A stretch of DNA of 64,000 bases from Bacillus sp. T33-2 (GTDB lineage: Bacteria > Bacillota > Bacilli > Bacillales > Cytobacillaceae), in the NCBI RefSeq assembly GCF_002860205.1, contig NZ_PGVB01000007.1:62001-126000 (forward strand), in the 5' to 3' direction. Positions 35,045 through 43,494 of this stretch are shown here, piece by piece. Below the pieces are notes generated by a model, which ran no database searches, was not told the DNA's origin, and was given only the letters and a program-made list of their open reading frames with translations. Position 1 is the first letter of the stretch. Every line of letters starts with the position of its first letter. The position numbers and the translations under genes were made by a program.

Positions 35045-35437
35045 TTAATCTTCGATGTCCTGGTCCTGTTCTTGATCGTTGTCTTGATCCTGCTCCTGAT
35101 CTGATTCTTGGTCCTGTTCGGCATCAGCCCTGGCGCGCGCTCGTGCTCTGGAATCGGATTCAGATTCGGATTCTATATCAATATTAAGGTCAACTCGGGA
35201 ATTTCCACTGTCTTTGATTTCAGCTTTGTTTTCATTTCGGTTTCTGTTTTTTAATTCATTGTCATTATCGTTATCATTTTGATTATCGTTATTAACATCT
35301 ACATTTACATCATTTTCAAAATCCACCTCGGATCTTGAGTCATTTTCAGAGTTAGAATTATTGTTGTTGTTACTGTTATTCGGGTTGTTGTTGGAATTTG
35401 AATTATTTCTGTTCCGGTTTCTGCGTTTTCGTGCCAT
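35045..35437 (-). CDS. Low-complexity Asn/Asp/Glu/Arg-rich protein
   Basis: A 130-residue protein in blocks: a basic start MARKRRNRNRNNSNSNNN, poly-Asn/Ser, then DVNVDVNNDNQNDNDNDNEL, then ESESESDSRARARARADAEQ and a terminal run of DQEQD repeats. The charge moves from strongly basic to strongly acidic. AGAAAGGAGAGGTAAAC precedes ATG 35437, so it is probably translated. It has no hydrophobic core and should be disordered. Spore-coat or spore-surface proteins of Bacillaceae can look like this, but that is only a resemblance. Confidence 0.65.
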   Translation of the reverse strand: MARKRRNRNRNNSNSNNNPNNSNNNNNSNSENDSRSEVDFENDVNVDVNNDNQNDNDNDNELKNRNRNENKAEIKDSGNSRVDLNIDIESESESDSRARARARADAEQDQESDQEQDQDNDQEQDQDIED

Positions 35438-35910
35438 GTTTACCTCTCCTTTCTTCATAATACACAACTTATTCATATTCAGAAAATCCGGTATGTACAA
35501 AAGCCCTATGCATTCACACATTTTGATTATTTTCGTTCCCCTTCACAGGGTCTCCTGTTTTAAGTTTTTGGATAAATTGATTAAGCCACTGCTTTTTCAT
35601 ACGATTGAGCCGACTAGATCACCAACTTCAACTTCGTAAAATTGTTTCCCGCTTAAGACTCAATATTGAACCTAGTCAAACTTGTGCAAGTTGGATGATA
35701 GTATATTTTTTAATCTCTAAGATAATATCGTCGAATGTAAAATTCTCGATAAATTCGAGTATTGAAAAAAAAAGGAAACCCGACATCCGGATTCCCTGAA
35801 CTTTATCACCATCAACTAGATACTGCCCGTTCCACTGACATTATGTATAGTTGCCTGATGCCTTGACTGAGCCGGAGAACTAAATCTTTCCAAAAGAATC
35901 GAAGATGTTC

Positions 35911-36315
35911 CTACTCCACTGTAAACATCCACGCTACGCCAAATTTGTCTTTTAAAGAACCATGCAGCTTTGCAAAGAAGGTTGGCTTGAGGTCCATATG
36001 AACGGTTCCGCCCTCTTTCAGCACGTTCCATGCATGTTGGGCCTGGTCCTCTGAATCTAACTCGACACTAATACTGACTCTCCCTGAATCCGGGTAATCC
36101 CGTTTCCCGTCCGAACTGAAGATAGAACCAGCTTTTGTCAATTTCAATTCAGAGTGGAGAATTAGTTCTTTATCCTCTTCTGCTATAGGAAATTCCGGAC
36201 TTGAAGGGATATCGCCATACCTTTGAATCGATAGCAGCTCACCATCGAAAGCTTCCCGATAAAATTCAATAGCCTCTGCACATTCTCTGTTAAACATCAA
36301 ATAGGGTTTGATCAT
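35911..36315 (-). CDS. PhnB-like VOC-family protein
   Basis: A 134-residue VOC protein of the YjdN/PhnB group: MIKPYLMFNRECAEAIEFYR start, FDGELLSIQRYGDIP, the central SISVELDSEDQAQHAWNVLK and the C-terminal DKFGVAWMFTVE. GAAGGAGACTGAGATGT precedes ATG 36315. These small proteins bind a metal or small molecule; the role here is unknown. Monocistronic; 35438-35910 holds no other convincing gene. Confidence 0.87.
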   Translation of the reverse strand: MIKPYLMFNRECAEAIEFYREAFDGELLSIQRYGDIPSSPEFPIAEEDKELILHSELKLTKAGSIFSSDGKRDYPDSGRVSISVELDSEDQAQHAWNVLKEGGTVHMDLKPTFFAKLHGSLKDKFGVAWMFTVE

Positions 36316-36585
36316 ACATCTCAGTCTCCTTCACTAAAGTAGTGTTTCATAATACCATTTAAGCTTGTTTTTCTAACACTTATAGTATAACCGAACATTC
36401 GTTCTCCAATCAAACAAAGATAAAAAATTTGTGAGGCGTCCAATTTATATTCGAAAATAAAAACTAAAGTTGAACAACAACAAATGTGTCTCCTGGTTAC
36501 TAAATAACCAGAGAACTTAGATTTCGCTTCAGTATATGACGGCTTGTTTTGCCCGAGTGTTTGGAATCAGACATAGTATTAGCGT

Positions 36586-37302
36586 TTAATTCAATTCCCT
36601 TAACACTTCGCCAATTTTCCTATTGTGGTTCACCAAGTCTGCAATGTCATCCATTTCGGTTGGCTCCATGTTTATGATGACTAATTTTGCACCCGAATCC
36701 TTTGCATCGATGGCAAAATAATTTGCGGGTGACACGCTCAAGGATGAGCCGAGAACAATGAAAAGTTCTGCTTTAGTCGTTGCTTTTGATGCTTTTAGAA
36801 GTGCTTCTTCTGACAAAATTTCTCCGAATAGCAAAACTGACGGACGGATGAAACCGCCGCATTCGCATGGCAATTCAGTTTCCATGAATCGGGAAATAGG
36901 ATAAACAGCCCTGCATCCGGAACAATGGCTGGTCCTAAGGGTGCCGTGCAGCTCATAAACCTCCCTGCTGCCGGAAGCATGGTGAAAGCCGTCAACATTC
37001 TGGGTAATGACAGCGTTGACTTTCCCCTTGTTTTCCCATTCCGCGATAATAGCATGACCCGCGTTTGGGCAACATTTTTGAAGCTGTTCAACCCGATAAC
37101 GGTAAAAGGAAACAAAATCCTCCCGGTTATTTATCATCGCATTTGTACTTGCCAGTTTAAGAGGATCGATATTGTTCCAAAGGCCCGAAGAAGCCGAACG
37201 GAAATCCGGAAGCCCGCTTTCAGTGGACATCCCTGCCCCGCTAAAAATGACCGTGTATTGTGACTCATCCAGCCATTGCTTCAGCGTATTGATGGAGGAC
37301 AT
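36586..37302 (-). CDS. Sir2-family NAD-dependent protein deacylase
   Basis: A 238-residue sirtuin that removes acyl groups from lysines using NAD. Motifs in order: VIFSGAGMSTESGLPDFRSA, the catalytic VITQNVDGFHHASGS, four zinc cysteines in TSHCSGCRAVYP and LPCECGG, VLFGE and IVLGSSLSVSPANYF. ATG 37302 has AAAGG 9 nt upstream; an earlier in-frame start is against that site. It stands alone, 68 nt downstream of the DUF1643 gene. Confidence 0.95.
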   Translation of the reverse strand: MSSINTLKQWLDESQYTVIFSGAGMSTESGLPDFRSASSGLWNNIDPLKLASTNAMINNREDFVSFYRYRVEQLQKCCPNAGHAIIAEWENKGKVNAVITQNVDGFHHASGSREVYELHGTLRTSHCSGCRAVYPISRFMETELPCECGGFIRPSVLLFGEILSEEALLKASKATTKAELFIVLGSSLSVSPANYFAIDAKDSGAKLVIINMEPTEMDDIADLVNHNRKIGEVLRELN

Positions 37303-37370
37303 AACTAACATCCTTTCTATATATCGTTTTCAGGTGTTGCATTAATGTTTTTCTGAGTAATCGCAGCCTT

Positions 37371-38078
37371 CTAATTGGTGATCAGTGGCATAGTTTCATC
37401 CATCAGTTCCCGGTCATTCCCGCTCCAGCTTTTTACTTGCTCACCCATTTTTTTAAGCCATTCAGTTTTCATGCTGTGCAGGCGGGGGCTCGCATGGTAG
37501 TAAAATGGGCCTTTGTTGTGTTTCCAGCCTAAGGGATTAATTTTATTGCCGTGAAAGAATTCAAGGGCAGTTTTTGCTAGCCTGGATACGCAAGTGTCAG
37601 TGCCCCATGCTAATATGACCGGTCCTTTATTTTGCTTAACCAGGCTTTTAAGCTCTTGTTTTCTGTCGTTGGAGAATATACTGTGTTGGGGGAAAGCTGC
37701 TTCACAGCTTCTGAGCAGGTCTCTGAAATTTTTCATATTGCCTTCGCGTAAATCAGAAAGATTGCAAATCGCCACCTGATTCCAATTTTCCTGATTCATG
37801 AGCTTAATGATTTGGTGTTGCGTCTGATCAGTCTTTGCTTTTATAAGAGGAGCGACAGTGTCGACATTTTCAATGGTGGGATTCTGGTAAGAAGGATTCA
37901 GCGGCTGGCAGCTTCCCGGGTTGGCCATTACCAGTAACGCGTCATACTGCTCTTTCAAAGGGTAGTTTCTGGTTTTTATGACTGCCAGACGCCTGCATGG
38001 ATATACTGTTTCGTTTCGGACTGCTTGGTAGAATTCTCCTTCCACCTCAAATTGGTCGTGAACAGTTGGATAAGGCAT
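37371..38078 (-). CDS. DUF1643-like protein
   Basis: A 235-residue protein with the DUF1643 hallmarks: LLVMANPGSCQPLNPSY near residue 50, IIKLMNQENWNQVAICNLSD, and GPVILAWGTDTC. GGGAGGATGATACT lies just upstream of ATG 38078; the longer frame ends inside that site. The family has no proven reaction. The gene is followed by the sirtuin gene on the same strand. Confidence 0.7.
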   Translation of the reverse strand: MPYPTVHDQFEVEGEFYQAVRNETVYPCRRLAVIKTRNYPLKEQYDALLVMANPGSCQPLNPSYQNPTIENVDTVAPLIKAKTDQTQHQIIKLMNQENWNQVAICNLSDLREGNMKNFRDLLRSCEAAFPQHSIFSNDRKQELKSLVKQNKGPVILAWGTDTCVSRLAKTALEFFHGNKINPLGWKHNKGPFYYHASPRLHSMKTEWLKKMGEQVKSWSGNDRELMDETMPLITN

Positions 38079-38191
38079 AGTATCATCCTCCCTTTTCATC
38101 TCAAGCCTTGCCGGATGTACCTGGACTTTCAGCGACTTTCAGGATTACACTCCTATTCTATTTATGCTGCCTGCTCCAGATTCAGTGATTC

Positions 38192-38242
38192 ACAAAAAAA
38201 TAGTGCATGACTCCGTCTTGTTTAAGCACTGAAGTCATGCAC
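38192..38242 (-). terminator. Terminator of the formamidase gene
   Basis: GTGCATGACT (38203-38212) pairs with AGTCATGCAC (38233-38242), followed on the minus strand by a TATTTTTTT tract. Confidence 0.88.
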
Positions 38243-38295
38243 CGTTGTTATTGTTCAATTAGTTAAGCAAAAATCTATTAGTGGGGAATATACTT

Positions 38296-39603
38296 TCAAC
38301 TCTCAGTAAAATCACGATAATGATCGCGAACAAGTTCAGTCAGACCGATGCTGTCCAGGTATTTCGTTGGACATAAAAATGTTACAGTCACAACGCCTGG
38401 ATGCCGGCCGATTTCAATGCTGCCTGTAACAGTGGCGCGGTTCATCACTTCAGGAACGGTGATATTTAAAATATCGGCAGCCCTTTGTAAGCCATTTACT
38501 GTTGCGTCATTCAAGTTTGCACCTGTGCCTATAAAGGATATCGGCAATGATTCCTCTAATTGGCGGACTCCCCACTGTTTACCGACATTCAACGCTGTTT
38601 CTTTTTCCTTTTTCGTAATTGGCCTGGCTAAATAGGGCAGGTCCTCAAAAACTGGAAGCAAAATTGGCCCCTCAAGTGTCAAGCCTTTTATAACTTTGAC
38701 TTGAAGGTTCACAATCCCTGATACGTCTGTCGTATGCCCTGCAATCTCCCCATCACCTTGCATTGCATGCATATCGCCTATATACACTCCACCACCGGTT
38801 ACTTTTACGGGACAAATGAGAATTGCCCCTTCCCGGACACGATTGATATCCATATGGCCATCAGTGCGCTGTTCCAATTCTTCCTTTGTGACAGCATAGT
38901 CATGAGGGGCTTCAATTAAGAACTGACCAAAATCGCCGGCATTGTGTGAATCAGGCATTGGCCGTGACGGTGTGGTACCAAGCTGGCCAAGAAAGGGGCG
39001 TACCCTTGCCACTGTCCCAACCAGGTCATGGGGTGCGAATGTAACGATTGGATTTTGAACAGATTTCTCTGGAGTAGCCATGTATGAACGGCCATCTTTC
39101 GCAATTTCTTCAGCTGCTTCCTTAGGCAGCGTAACCCCGACGTTTCGACTGGAATCAAAAGCCATCGTATAGCCGTTCGTAAATACAAAAGGAGTTACGT
39201 CTTCACCACAAGATGCACACCGGATAGCCTCAGGTCCTGTTCCGACAATGTTAGTGTCGGGATATAACGTACCGCAATTAGGACATTTCACTGCTACGAA
39301 AGGATCACCAAGAAACCGGCCCTCCATAGGTTTGTCATTTCCCGATGAAGTAGCAATCGAGGTTATCTGGATGGATTTAATCCGGATTGCAACCGCATCA
39401 CCCACCTCGGCTCCTTCAACATACACTGGTTTCGTGACTTCATGCCCACCTCGGATACACGGAGTGATCATCGGGCCCCAGCAGCCTGGAGTCGTATTCG
39501 CAATGATATGCCCTCCGTCTTTTACAGGTCCAAGCATCTCCTTTTCCGGGTCCAGAATACCGTCAGTAAATTCATTAACATATACCGTCTGTTCAGCAGC
39601 CAT
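38296..39603 (-). CDS. Acetamidase/formamidase-family amidohydrolase
   Basis: A 435-residue FmdA/AmdA-type enzyme that hydrolyses formamide or acetamide to the acid and ammonia. DGGHIIANTTPGCWGP, EVGDAVAIRIKSIQ, PHDLVGTVARVRPFLGQLGT and GGGVYIGDMHAMQGDGEIAG are visible. A zinc-ribbon-like insertion has two CxxC pairs (CPNCGTLYP and CASCGE) around residues 110-140. GGAAATGGGGAGAATCGT precedes ATG 39603. It is single and closed by a terminator. If formamide is the substrate, it would feed formate to the FDH system, but nothing links the two directly. Confidence 0.92.
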   Translation of the reverse strand: MAAEQTVYVNEFTDGILDPEKEMLGPVKDGGHIIANTTPGCWGPMITPCIRGGHEVTKPVYVEGAEVGDAVAIRIKSIQITSIATSSGNDKPMEGRFLGDPFVAVKCPNCGTLYPDTNIVGTGPEAIRCASCGEDVTPFVFTNGYTMAFDSSRNVGVTLPKEAAEEIAKDGRSYMATPEKSVQNPIVTFAPHDLVGTVARVRPFLGQLGTTPSRPMPDSHNAGDFGQFLIEAPHDYAVTKEELEQRTDGHMDINRVREGAILICPVKVTGGGVYIGDMHAMQGDGEIAGHTTDVSGIVNLQVKVIKGLTLEGPILLPVFEDLPYLARPITKKEKETALNVGKQWGVRQLEESLPISFIGTGANLNDATVNGLQRAADILNITVPEVMNRATVTGSIEIGRHPGVVTVTFLCPTKYLDSIGLTELVRDHYRDFTES

Positions 39604-39777
39604 ACGATTCTCCCCATTTCCTGTTATATTCTTTCGGAAAATTCACACACTATTATTATACAAGCTTTTAAGGATTGTAACTAAATTTTGTATCATTTCT
39701 CATTCAAAATAAGTGCTATTTTGTTAATGATTCAAACTGCTTGAGTCTGAAAATTGGAAGCAGACGAGCGAAGGGTA

Positions 39778-39830
39778 TAAAAAAGAGCCACCCTGCCCTC
39801 AAAAAAGTTGGAGCCTGGTTGCTCTTTTCC
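39778..39830 (-). terminator. Terminator-like hairpin
   Basis: AAAAGAGCCACC (39781-39792) and GGTTGCTCTTTT (39817-39828) form a near-perfect stem. On the minus strand a T run follows, so it may end the small gene at 40037 after a 200-nt tail. No gene is seen in 39604-40036. Confidence 0.6.
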
Positions 39831-40036
39831 TCTTATATAGTGGTTACTGAATCTACAGTCACTTTTTGCTACTTCATTCTGGAATGATCCGGTTTTTTCA
39901 CATAAATAGTCAAATAGCTTTCCGCCTAACAACACCGTTAAGCAAGCCCCGATTGCAGTGGATTCATCCCAAGATACAAAATAAAACTCGAATACGCTTA
40001 TTCATATAAAGAAAACAACGAGGTTCAATAGAGCCA

Positions 40037-40285
40037 TTATATAAAATAGTACTCTCTGTATGCCAATTCATTTTGGCCTCTTACGGTGACGTCAGATACT
40101 GCGGCCATGTGGAATGGCCGATTAAATTTCAATTCCGCTTTGTCCTTGGCAAATTGCGCCGTTTCTTCGCTTAGCAGATCTTGTGGATTGTCTGCTCCAA
40201 GGACTACCTTAATTTTTGAATCTTCTTTGACGATCTGAATCAATTTAATTTGTGACGCCAATTGTTCTTTACTGGGTTTGTTCAT
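40037..40285 (-). CDS. Small hypothetical protein (82 aa)
   Basis: Starts MNKPSKEQLASQIKLIQIVK and ends RGQNELAYREYYFI. A mixed helix/strand composition with no cysteines, no signal and no membrane segment. AATGGAGTGAGAACTG precedes the ATG. No family recognised. It lies downstream of the cysteine desulfurase and the TGA-containing frame on the same strand. Confidence 0.6.
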   Translation of the reverse strand: MNKPSKEQLASQIKLIQIVKEDSKIKVVLGADNPQDLLSEETAQFAKDKAELKFNRPFHMAAVSDVTVRGQNELAYREYYFI

Positions 40286-40402
40286 CAGTTCTCACTCCAT
40301 TTCTCTTTTTCATGGGACTACACCCATTTTAATTTCGCCCTGAGGCTCCATCCCATTTTATAATGACACAATCAATTAATCCGTCGAATCCTGGCACTTG
40401 TT

Positions 40403-40657
40403 TTAACTCGTATTAATACTTGCTTTCGGATTTGAAACTTCCACAACCTCATTTTTTGCAATTTTTCATAAAGCCAACAAAACGTCTTTTGATTTTTCCA
40501 TTCCCATAAAAGAAACAATATAATCACATTCTGCTTCGGTAAATATTCAATTGCCCCAATTGATGAAGATTTTCAATATGTTAGCCCCTGCCATGTTTGT
40601 TTCGGACAATTTTAATATCTTTTTTTGAACAATCAAGCCCATGATATGAAGTTTCAC
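40403..40657 (-). pseudogene. 84-codon frame with two in-frame TGAs next to the cysteine desulfurase
   Basis: One frame of 85 codons (including stop) runs from GTG 40657 to TAA with only TGA interruptions, at 40547-40549 and 40466-40468. The pieces look protein-like and share style: VQKKILKLSETNMAGANILK, then FTEAECDYIVSFMGMEKSKD, then KIAKNEVVEVSNPKASINTS, resembling a small winged-helix domain. It begins 10 bp after the cysteine desulfurase stop, with AAGGAG abutting the GTG. Either it is a gene decayed by two TGA mutations or UGA is read as selenocysteine. Downstream of the first TGA an imperfect six-pair hairpin (GAAGCA/TGTTTC) with a 14-nt loop is possible; after the second I see nothing convincing. 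I list it as a pseudogene but the matter is open. Confidence 0.45.
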
Positions 40658-40667
40658 TCCTTCAATT

Positions 40668-41783
40668 TCATATCACTTCTTTTAACCAATGCAGCACTTG
40701 ATTAATTTCGTCTATTGTTGTATCTGAACCTAAACTAATTCTGATCGCACCCATCCCCACATGTTCAGGCACTTTCATTTCTTTCAATACTGGTGATAGC
40801 TCAATACTTCCCGAGTGACAGGCAGAGCCGGTTGATGCAGCCAGATTTGGGATTGATGATAAAATGTCCTGGCCAACTCTATTCACAAAACTCACATTCA
40901 ATGTGTTTGGCAGCCGCTTCTCCATGTGCCCATTCAATACAACCTTGTCCCCGTATTCTTTCTTTAGCTGGGTCCAAAAATAGTCCGTTAACTCTTTCAC
41001 CTGTTGGGTATTCATGCGAATATTGGCAATTTCGCATGCCTTTCCCAATCCCGTAGCAAGCAATACATTTTCTGTACCAGCACGCAAACCATTTTCATGT
41101 CCAGCCCCATGTATGAGCGGTTCAAGTTCAGTTCCCCTTTTAACATATAAGGCCCCAATTCCTTTCGGGGCATACAGTTTATGTCCGGCAATCGTCAGCA
41201 TATCGACCTTTAACTCATTGACATCTATGTGAACCTTGCCGACAGACTGGGAAGCATCTGAATGAAATGCGATTCCATGCCGTTCCGCAATTTCTCCAAT
41301 TTCTTTTACAGGCTGCATCGTTCCCACTTCATTGTTCGAGTGCATAATGGTAATTAAAATGGTTTCTTTTGTAATAGACTTTTCTACTTCTTCAGGTGAC
41401 ACACTTCCATAACGGTCAACTGAAACATAGGTTACCTTTGCCCCCATTTGTTCGAGGAATTTACAAGGGTTCAATATAGCGGGATGTTCGATTTTACTAG
41501 TGATAATATGATTGCCTCTTTGTCGGTTCTTATAAAAGTATCCTTTTAATGCAAGGTTGTTTGCTTCGCTGCCGCCACTGGTAAAAATAATTTCACTTGG
41601 TGAACAGGAGATTAGGTCTGCAACCTGTTGTCTCGCTTGCTGCAATAACTCTTTGACAGGCCCTCCAGCCCAATGGAGGGCAGATGGATTCCCGTAAAAG
41701 TAAGTGAGCAAGGGCAGCATCGCATCAGCTACTTCGGGCGCCACCGGCGTACTGGCATTGTAATCGAGATAGATTTTTTTCAT
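40668..41783 (-). CDS. Cysteine desulfurase (IscS/NifS family)
   Basis: A 371-residue class V PLP enzyme releasing sulfur (and in some cases selenium) from cysteine. IYLDYNASTPVAPEVADAML start, FTSGGSEANNLALKGYF, the PLP lysine in IAGHKLYAPKGIGALYVK, and the active cysteine in STGSACHSGSIELSP. GAGAGGACTACATAGCTG precedes ATG 41783. No regulator or scaffold gene (iscR, iscU) is adjacent. The following frame has in-frame TGAs and a HesB-like selenoprotein candidate lies 1.3 kb away, so a selenium role is thinkable but not shown. Confidence 0.93.
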   Translation of the reverse strand: MKKIYLDYNASTPVAPEVADAMLPLLTYFYGNPSALHWAGGPVKELLQQARQQVADLISCSPSEIIFTSGGSEANNLALKGYFYKNRQRGNHIITSKIEHPAILNPCKFLEQMGAKVTYVSVDRYGSVSPEEVEKSITKETILITIMHSNNEVGTMQPVKEIGEIAERHGIAFHSDASQSVGKVHIDVNELKVDMLTIAGHKLYAPKGIGALYVKRGTELEPLIHGAGHENGLRAGTENVLLATGLGKACEIANIRMNTQQVKELTDYFWTQLKKEYGDKVVLNGHMEKRLPNTLNVSFVNRVGQDILSSIPNLAASTGSACHSGSIELSPVLKEMKVPEHVGMGAIRISLGSDTTIDEINQVLHWLKEVI

Positions 41784-42076
41784 CAGCTATGTAGTCCTCT
41801 CGGATAATAAATTTTAAGAGGGTCAAGGCAACTTATTGGCTCCATTGGCACCCTCTGTATATAAAATTAATGATGACTTTTTGTATTTCACCCCAAATAA
41901 CGAATTATCTTAGTAGAATGCTAAACCATATGAGGACTTCAATCCATACATTTAAAAATCCTTTCCTAGTTAAAACAAAAAAAGTTTTGTTAAATGTTTC
42001 AATTATTTGTTAACATCTGAACCTTAATACGGCTTGTCTATGAATCTACGATAATTCCTTCCTACCCTTGGACCTA

Positions 42077-42784
42077 TCATTCTGGTTTCAAAATCCCGGC
42101 CTCAAAATTGTCAAGCACACTAAATAACAGAGACTTGGCCCCGTATAAAAGCCGTTCCTGATTCACCCAAAGCGCTGAGTCCTGTATGAAATCGCCCTTT
42201 GGCATTTCACTGCCGTAAATCTGCTCAAGGCGGTTAATAACATCGCCCGTGAACTCCGGATGGAATTGCAATCCGAGAACCCGGTCTGCATATGAAAAGG
42301 CCTGGTTTGTGCAGCCCTGGTTTGAGGCCAGACGAACGGCTCCTTTTGGAAGATCATAGGTGTCTCCATGGAATTGGAATGCCGTAAAGGAGTCGGGCAC
42401 TCCATTAAAGAGCCTGGATTCTCCAACATCTTCTATTTTCTCAATCTGCCACCAGCCAATTTCCTTATGTACATGAGGATATACTTTTCCGCCCAAAGCG
42501 TTAGCCAGCATCTGGGCACCGAGGCAAATCCTCAACACCCATTTTCCCTGGTCGACCGCTTCCCGTATAAACTCCTTCTCCTTGATTAACCATGGAAAAG
42601 CGTCTTCCTCATAAGCTCCCATCCTGCCTCCCAAGATCACCAGCATATCAAACTGGTCCACCGAAGGAAGAGTTTCATTGGCATACATCTGGGTACGTGA
42701 CAATGTATGCATTTTTTCGTTAGCCCATTCTTCAATATACCCGGGTGTCGCCAATTCATCGTTTTGAATGTAATGAATCTTCAT
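42077..42784 (-). CDS. Class I glutamine amidotransferase-like protein
   Basis: A 235-residue GMP-synthase-like amidotransferase. The nucleophile is in VLRICLGAQMLANALGGKV and the His-Glu pair in RVLGLQFHPEFTGDV; oxyanion residues lie in MLVILGGRMGAYEED. GGGAGAGAAACT precedes the ATG. Such stand-alone domains serve many acceptors, and the partner is unknown. Confidence 0.88.
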   Translation of the reverse strand: MKIHYIQNDELATPGYIEEWANEKMHTLSRTQMYANETLPSVDQFDMLVILGGRMGAYEEDAFPWLIKEKEFIREAVDQGKWVLRICLGAQMLANALGGKVYPHVHKEIGWWQIEKIEDVGESRLFNGVPDSFTAFQFHGDTYDLPKGAVRLASNQGCTNQAFSYADRVLGLQFHPEFTGDVINRLEQIYGSEMPKGDFIQDSALWVNQERLLYGAKSLLFSVLDNFEAGILKPE

Positions 42785-43045
42785 AGTTTCTCTCCCATCA
42801 CTATTTATACGGTTATTCTCTATAAGTTGCTACTTCAACTTTACGCCGATAGAAAAAACGTCTATTCCTTCTTGGATCAACACACCCGGTACCAAGCAAA
42901 AAGACAACATCCCCCCTGATGTGATGTCTTGTTGCTTTTGTTATTAATAATGATCTGAAAGAACCGCACTTCCTTCTTCTTAATCTTGTTTATTTCCCGC
43001 CACATTTTGTAATCCAGTTCATTCTGGTTGCATAAGTAAAGTAAC

Positions 43046-43085
43046 AAAACAAAAAAGCCACTGTTTAGTATAAATACAGCGGCTT
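43046..43085 (-). terminator. Terminator after the HesB-like gene
   Basis: On the minus strand GCCGCTGT pairs with ACAGTGGC (one G-U) around an 11-nt loop, followed by TTTTTTGTTTTG. Confidence 0.88.
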
Positions 43086-43095
43086 CTTACATTAT

Positions 43096-43407
43096 TTAGC
43101 TGCTTTTTATTAATTTCATCCCAAAAGTTAAAACCTCATAACTAGTTTTTAGAATAAATCCATAATTTTTTTTATAATCGATTACTATATCTGCATCAAG
43201 GTGGCTAATCACCGTTGGGTCTATTAATATGGTAATTTCATTAACTTTGAACACTTCATCATTTTGCATCTGCCCACCCTGGGCAAGTTCGTACACATAG
43301 GTCGCACCTCAACCGGTGGTACGGACTTCATTAATCCTAATGGTTGGTTCCGCACCAAGTACATTGAGAAGCTGCTGAGTTGCATCTTTGGTTATATTAA
43401 CTTTCAT
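43096..43407 (-). CDS. HesB/IscA-like selenoprotein candidate (in-frame TGA, residue 33)
   Basis: The frame of 104 codons reads MKVNITKDATQQLLNVLGAE, PTIRINEVRTTG, then TGA (43309-43311), then GATYVYELAQGGQMQNDEVF and ILIDPTVISHLDADIVIDYK. The TGA stands where IscA/HesB proteins have their first cluster-binding cysteine (TTGCG). Both sides of the TGA are in one frame and continue the same fold, and GAGGTGAAAAAA precedes ATG 43407. A stem-loop follows the TGA at 23-43 nt. HesB-like proteins are an established selenoprotein family, so Sec is the simplest reading. The usual C-terminal CxC is absent. No selenocysteine machinery is in view. Confidence 0.85.
43271..43285 (-). promoter_or_regulatory. 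Candidate bacterial SECIS element in the HesB-like gene
   Basis: On the minus strand TGCCC-AGGGT-GGGCA forms a five-pair stem (six with a U-G) and a five-nucleotide loop with G at its second position. The loop starts 29 nt after the TGA, inside the 16-37 nt range described for bacterial SECIS. Confidence 0.7.
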
Positions 43408-43494
43408 TTTTTTCACCTCAATGTTACTTTACCCTACCCAGCTAAATGCAATCGAGAAAATTTTTTTATCATATTCTTTGTTCATTCAAAAAAA

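Noticed and set aside
36480-36515. TGGTTA...TAACCA inverted repeat as a terminator or GntR site
   Set aside because: No T run, and it lies after the VOC gene start region with no matching partner site.
39732-39935. 67-residue minus-strand frame
   Set aside because: It runs through a terminator hairpin and has no ribosome binding site.
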